A DNA stretch of 64,000 bases. Source: Neobacillus novalis NBRC 102450. Its GTDB lineage: Bacteria; Bacillota; Bacilli; Bacillales; Cytobacillaceae. The DNA lies in the NCBI RefSeq assembly GCF_001591805.1, contig NZ_BCVP01000003.1, forward strand, positions 1 to 64,000. Direction: 5' to 3'. Made by a program: the position numbers and the translations under genes. Positions 61,734 through 64,000 of the stretch are shown here, piece after piece; within the stretch, counting starts at the first letter, position 1, and every line of letters starts with the position of its first letter. The notes beneath the pieces are model-generated. The model did no database searches and had not been told where the DNA came from. It saw nothing but the letters and a program-made list of their open reading frames with translations.

Positions 61734-62216
61734 ATGAAAGACGAATTACGTCAATTATTAGAATCATGTATCGAAAATGGGTCCGAGACAGATTTAGATG
61801 CTCTCACCTGCCTTTTAGAAGCAGTCCAAAAAAAAATCAATCAAAAGCGGAGCACTTTTATTGATGGGATTCTTCAGATGAAAAGAACGATGGACCAAGA
61901 ATCCTGTGAAATTACAATTCCCATTAATCCGATTATAAATAATAACCTAAATATTGTTCATGGCGGGATTACAGCGACGGTTCTGGACACTGCGATGGGA
62001 AGCTTAGCTAATTCCCTGCTTCCCGAGGGTTTTGGTGCTGTAACGAATCAGTTAAATATCCATTATATCGCTCCGGGAATAGGCGAATCACTCCGCTGTA
62101 AAGCTGAGGTCGTTCATCAAGGTAGCAAAACTCTGGTTATTTCAGGTGAAGCCTTTCGTAGTGACGGAAAAAAAATCGCCTATGCCACAGGCACTTTTTT
62201 TATAATTAATAAATAA
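61734..62216 (+). CDS. PaaI-family hotdog-fold thioesterase
   Basis: Probably hydrolyses an acyl-CoA thioester. The 160-residue product has the hotdog helix motif NIVHGGITATVLDTAMG with the HGG turn (His76) and Asp85, typical of PaaI/YdiI-like enzymes. Substrate unknown. The ATG at 61734 has GAGGT 7 bases upstream; the frame is open back to 61578 but that part overlaps the 5' end of ylbD on the other strand and looks non-coding. With the next gene it forms a plus-strand pair between ylbC and ylbD. Confidence 0.85.
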   Translation: MKDELRQLLESCIENGSETDLDALTCLLEAVQKKINQKRSTFIDGILQMKRTMDQESCEITIPINPIINNNLNIVHGGITATVLDTAMGSLANSLLPEGFGAVTNQLNIHYIAPGIGESLRCKAEVVHQGSKTLVISGEAFRSDGKKIAYATGTFFIINK

Positions 62217-62239
62217 TAAATGGAGGAGTTTGATCAATA

Positions 62240-62599
62240 ATGGTCACCGCCATTGTTATTCCCATCATTTGTTTATACTTTTTCTGGCTTACAAAGAAAG
62301 AAATGAAAGAACAGGACGTGAAATGGCTTGCTGCTGGTAATGTAAGGGAAGAAGCCGTTTTAACAGGGGAAATTAAAAGTATTGTTGCGGAAAAGCAGCG
62401 CTTTTATTACCATCGTTACATATATGTTCAGACACTTAACCTCCAAACAGACACAAAATTAATCACCGTCAAAAAGATAACGCCACTTCTTAAGGAAATA
62501 AAAATGGAGTCGTTTACTGTCGGGGAAGTAATTCGCGTCTATGGCAGCTGGGAAGGAAGCATATTTATTTTTAATCATTTTGAGATGGAAAAAAGGTGA
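62240..62599 (+). CDS. Small membrane-anchored protein of unknown function
   Basis: The 119-residue product has one N-terminal hydrophobic segment (about 3-17) followed by a charged, mainly beta cytoplasmic domain (EAVLTGEIKSIVAEKQRFYYHRY..., SFTVGEVIRVYGSWEGSIFIFNHFE), which resembles an OB- or NfeD-like barrel by pattern only. I do not recognise it. GGAGGA lies 12 bases before the ATG, longer than ideal. It follows the thioesterase by 23 bases. Confidence 0.65.
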   Translation: MVTAIVIPIICLYFFWLTKKEMKEQDVKWLAAGNVREEAVLTGEIKSIVAEKQRFYYHRYIYVQTLNLQTDTKLITVKKITPLLKEIKMESFTVGEVIRVYGSWEGSIFIFNHFEMEKR

Positions 62600-62618
62600 C
62601 AGGATTGTCACCTTTTTT
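62589..62618. terminator. bidirectional terminator between the membrane gene and ylbC
   Basis: Perfect 13-bp arms AAAAAAGGTGACA/TGTCACCTTTTTT with a 4-base loop. It serves the two convergent genes and overlaps both stop codons. Confidence 0.93.
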
Positions 62619-63687
62619 ATTGCTCCACTTTTTGAATAAAGTTTTGTGTGTAGTACTTTTGATATACCCCTACTCCAAGATGCGAATAATCCTTATTAAA
62701 TAGTGATTCCCGGTGACTTGTACTATTTAGCCAGCCTTCAACGACAGCCGGTCCATCCGTATAATTTGCTGCGATATTTTCACCAGCAGCCACGAAGTCA
62801 ACTTGCGCTGTCTTTAATCGTGTGGCGAGGTCGCCGAATTTCTTGGATGTATGGGAAAAATCATTGTTTTCATACATATCCTTGCTATGTCCAAATGCGA
62901 CTTCGGCCGTAATCTCGTCCCATATCAGTGGTTTTAGGTTATGCCTCATTCGTAAAACATTGGTAATATCAAAAATCTCTTTTGCGGTACCGTATTCAAT
63001 AATTTTCCACGTATCCTCACTTGGTGCAGGAGGCTCAATTAATTCACCGCTATAGACAAGCTCATAAGGCCGTTGTTTAACTAATGTTTGTGTGTTCAAA
63101 AAACGCACACTCGAAAGGTTCCCAGTAAACTTATCAATATAGAGCTGGACATAAATATCACCTAATTGAACCATTGGCCGAAGGTTTAGATCGTTATCGT
63201 TCAGTTCAAAACGATAGGAATTTCCGTTTATATCAAGATTTATATTTGTATCGATATATTGGGTATTAAAAATTTCCTCCACAGGCTGTCCGATTTCAAA
63301 TGGAGCAACATCTAGGTTTTCTCCAACAGCATAAATCGTAACAACCTGCTTATTTTCAACGCCTACCTGAAAATAATGGCTGTAGTCCTGATTATATATA
63401 TACCATTGAAAACCATACAAAGATTCATCAATACGTGCTGGTGTGCCGAGTTGTTCTTCTAAGGCAGTGATATCTTGTCCGATTAATAATGCTAATCCCT
63501 CTTTTGGTTTTTCAGAAACAGTTTTTTTGTTTGGATTATTGTAGGGCACTGGTAAAGATGGCTTCATTTCTGAAGTATGATCTTCCTTAATCAGTACTTT
63601 ATTTTCATCTTTTTCATTTATGTTAACATAAAAACCAATTGTTAAGAAAATTACCGAAAGTATCAGAATTCGACTAAGAGTTCGCAG
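62617..63687 (-). CDS. ylbC: CAP-domain protein YlbC
   Basis: The product has a CAP-associated N-terminal domain (LIGQDITALEEQLGTPARID and onward) and a C-terminal CAP/SCP-like domain with NVLRMRHNLKPLIWD, HSKDMYENNDFSH and AGENIAANY...WLNSTSHRESL. The first standard ATG (63567) gives a 316-residue protein without an anchor. The frame is open to an in-frame TAG near 63704, and the added 40 residues (RTLSRILILSVIFLTIGFYV) form a membrane/signal segment beginning at CTG 63687, 9 bases after AGAGGG. I choose that 356-residue form. In B. subtilis ylbC is a forespore gene. Confidence 0.85.
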   Translation of the reverse strand: MRTLSRILILSVIFLTIGFYVNINEKDENKVLIKEDHTSEMKPSLPVPYNNPNKKTVSEKPKEGLALLIGQDITALEEQLGTPARIDESLYGFQWYIYNQDYSHYFQVGVENKQVVTIYAVGENLDVAPFEIGQPVEEIFNTQYIDTNINLDINGNSYRFELNDNDLNLRPMVQLGDIYVQLYIDKFTGNLSSVRFLNTQTLVKQRPYELVYSGELIEPPAPSEDTWKIIEYGTAKEIFDITNVLRMRHNLKPLIWDEITAEVAFGHSKDMYENNDFSHTSKKFGDLATRLKTAQVDFVAAGENIAANYTDGPAVVEGWLNSTSHRESLFNKDYSHLGVGVYQKYYTQNFIQKVEQ

Positions 63688-63793
63688 AGGTCTACACCCT
63701 CTCTATTACTTTTCTATCATTTTATAGATGATAAAATAATTATATCATCAATATCATGATTAGTAATAGTCAATAACAAAAATGTCTGATAAA

Positions 63794-63822
63794 TAAAACA
63801 GGTACTGTATGTACCTGTTTTA
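63794..63822. terminator. terminator between ylbB and ylbC
   Basis: Twelve-bp perfect arms TAAAACAGGTAC/GTACCTGTTTTA with a 5-base loop, 31 bases past the ylbB stop and followed by A/T runs. Confidence 0.88.
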
Positions 63823-63852
63823 TTTTAAAAGGTTATTAAGTCAATCTGTTTT

Positions 63853-63999
63853 TCAATGTTGAACACCATTATAATTTTGTTCGGAAATTTCCGACAGCGC
63901 TTGCTTTGCCTGGTCGTCGGTTAATTCATTAATGGCAAAATCACCAAGTGAAACGATTCCAATTAACCTACCATCGTCAACAACAGGTAATCTTCGGAT
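63853..63999 (-). CDS. ylbB: CBS-domain protein YlbB, C-terminal end (partial)
   Basis: The minus strand enters the window mid-gene and codes for 48 residues ending in TGA: IRRLPVVDDGRLIGIVSLGD is the end of a CBS domain, followed by a helical tail (FAINELTDDQAKQALSEIS). Its place next to ylbC matches ylbB of B. subtilis, a two-CBS protein of unknown role expressed in the forespore. The 5' part lies outside the window. Confidence 0.85.
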   Translation of the reverse strand: MRRLPVVDDGRLIGIVSLGDFAINELTDDQAKQALSEISEQNYNGVQH

Positions 64000-64000
64000 T

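Overview
The window comes from the chromosome of a low-GC, endospore-forming Firmicute of the family Bacillaceae (Bacillus sensu lato; the genus cannot be fixed from sequence alone). Gene content and order follow the B. subtilis stretch from ylbB to pyrE, but the window shows it in reverse: nearly all genes read on the minus strand, so the biological 5' end of each operon lies at its higher coordinate. Sporulation genes (spoIIGA, sigE, sigG, spoVD, spoVE, ylbJ, rsfA, csfG) and bacillithiol synthesis (bshC) support the assignment.

Layout from left to right. (1) 1-295 has no gene; it starts with a 21-bp tandem repeat cut by the window edge. (2) 296-12119 is the complete pyr operon, pyrR-pyrP-pyrB-pyrC-pyrAA-pyrAB-pyrK-pyrD-pyrF-pyrE, with three PyrR-type attenuators (before pyrR, pyrP and pyrB). 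It makes UMP from glutamine, bicarbonate and aspartate. (3) 12116-21144 holds rluD-like ylyB, lspA, ylyA, ileS under an isoleucine T-box, divIVA, ylmH, ylmG, sepF, ylmE, pgeF/ylmD and ylmC: cell-pole and Z-ring genes next to translation and PLP genes. (4) 21238-24067 is the sporulation sigma block: spoIIGA (protease) activates pro-sigmaE, and sigG follows with its own forespore promoter. (5) 24337-43815 is the dcw cluster: mraZ, rsmH, ftsL, pbpB, spoVD, murE, a truncated MurF-like gene, mraY, murD, spoVE, murG, murB, divIB, ylxW, ylxX, sbp, ftsA, ftsZ. (6) 43952-63999 is the ylb region: bshC, a DUF3397 gene, panE-like ylbQ, an acyl-CoA carboxylase triad, ylbP, rsfA, an enoyl-CoA hydratase-like gene, rpmF, ylbN, tmcAL (ylbM), ylbL, ylbK, ylbJ, coaD, rsmD, the probable sporulation sRNA csfG, ylbG, ylbF, a possible lipoprotein gene, ylbE, ylbD, a thioesterase plus small membrane-protein pair, ylbC and the end of ylbB.

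Control signals readable in the DNA include sigmaA promoters for pyrR, ileS and ylbN, a 22-bp-spaced Spo0A-type promoter for spoIIG, a sigmaH-like promoter for ftsAZ, sigmaF/sigmaG promoters for sigG and csfG, a MraZ-type operator before mraZ, and many intrinsic terminators.

Most of the window is conserved housekeeping and sporulation sequence. I found no defence system, prophage, CRISPR array or insertion sequence. The less ordinary items are the stand-alone MurF N-terminal domain gene at the ancestral murF position, the csfG locus, the built-in dampening of sigG, a likely CTG start for ylbC, two repeat-like intergenic elements and the 21-bp array, and lineage-specific insertions into the ylb cluster.
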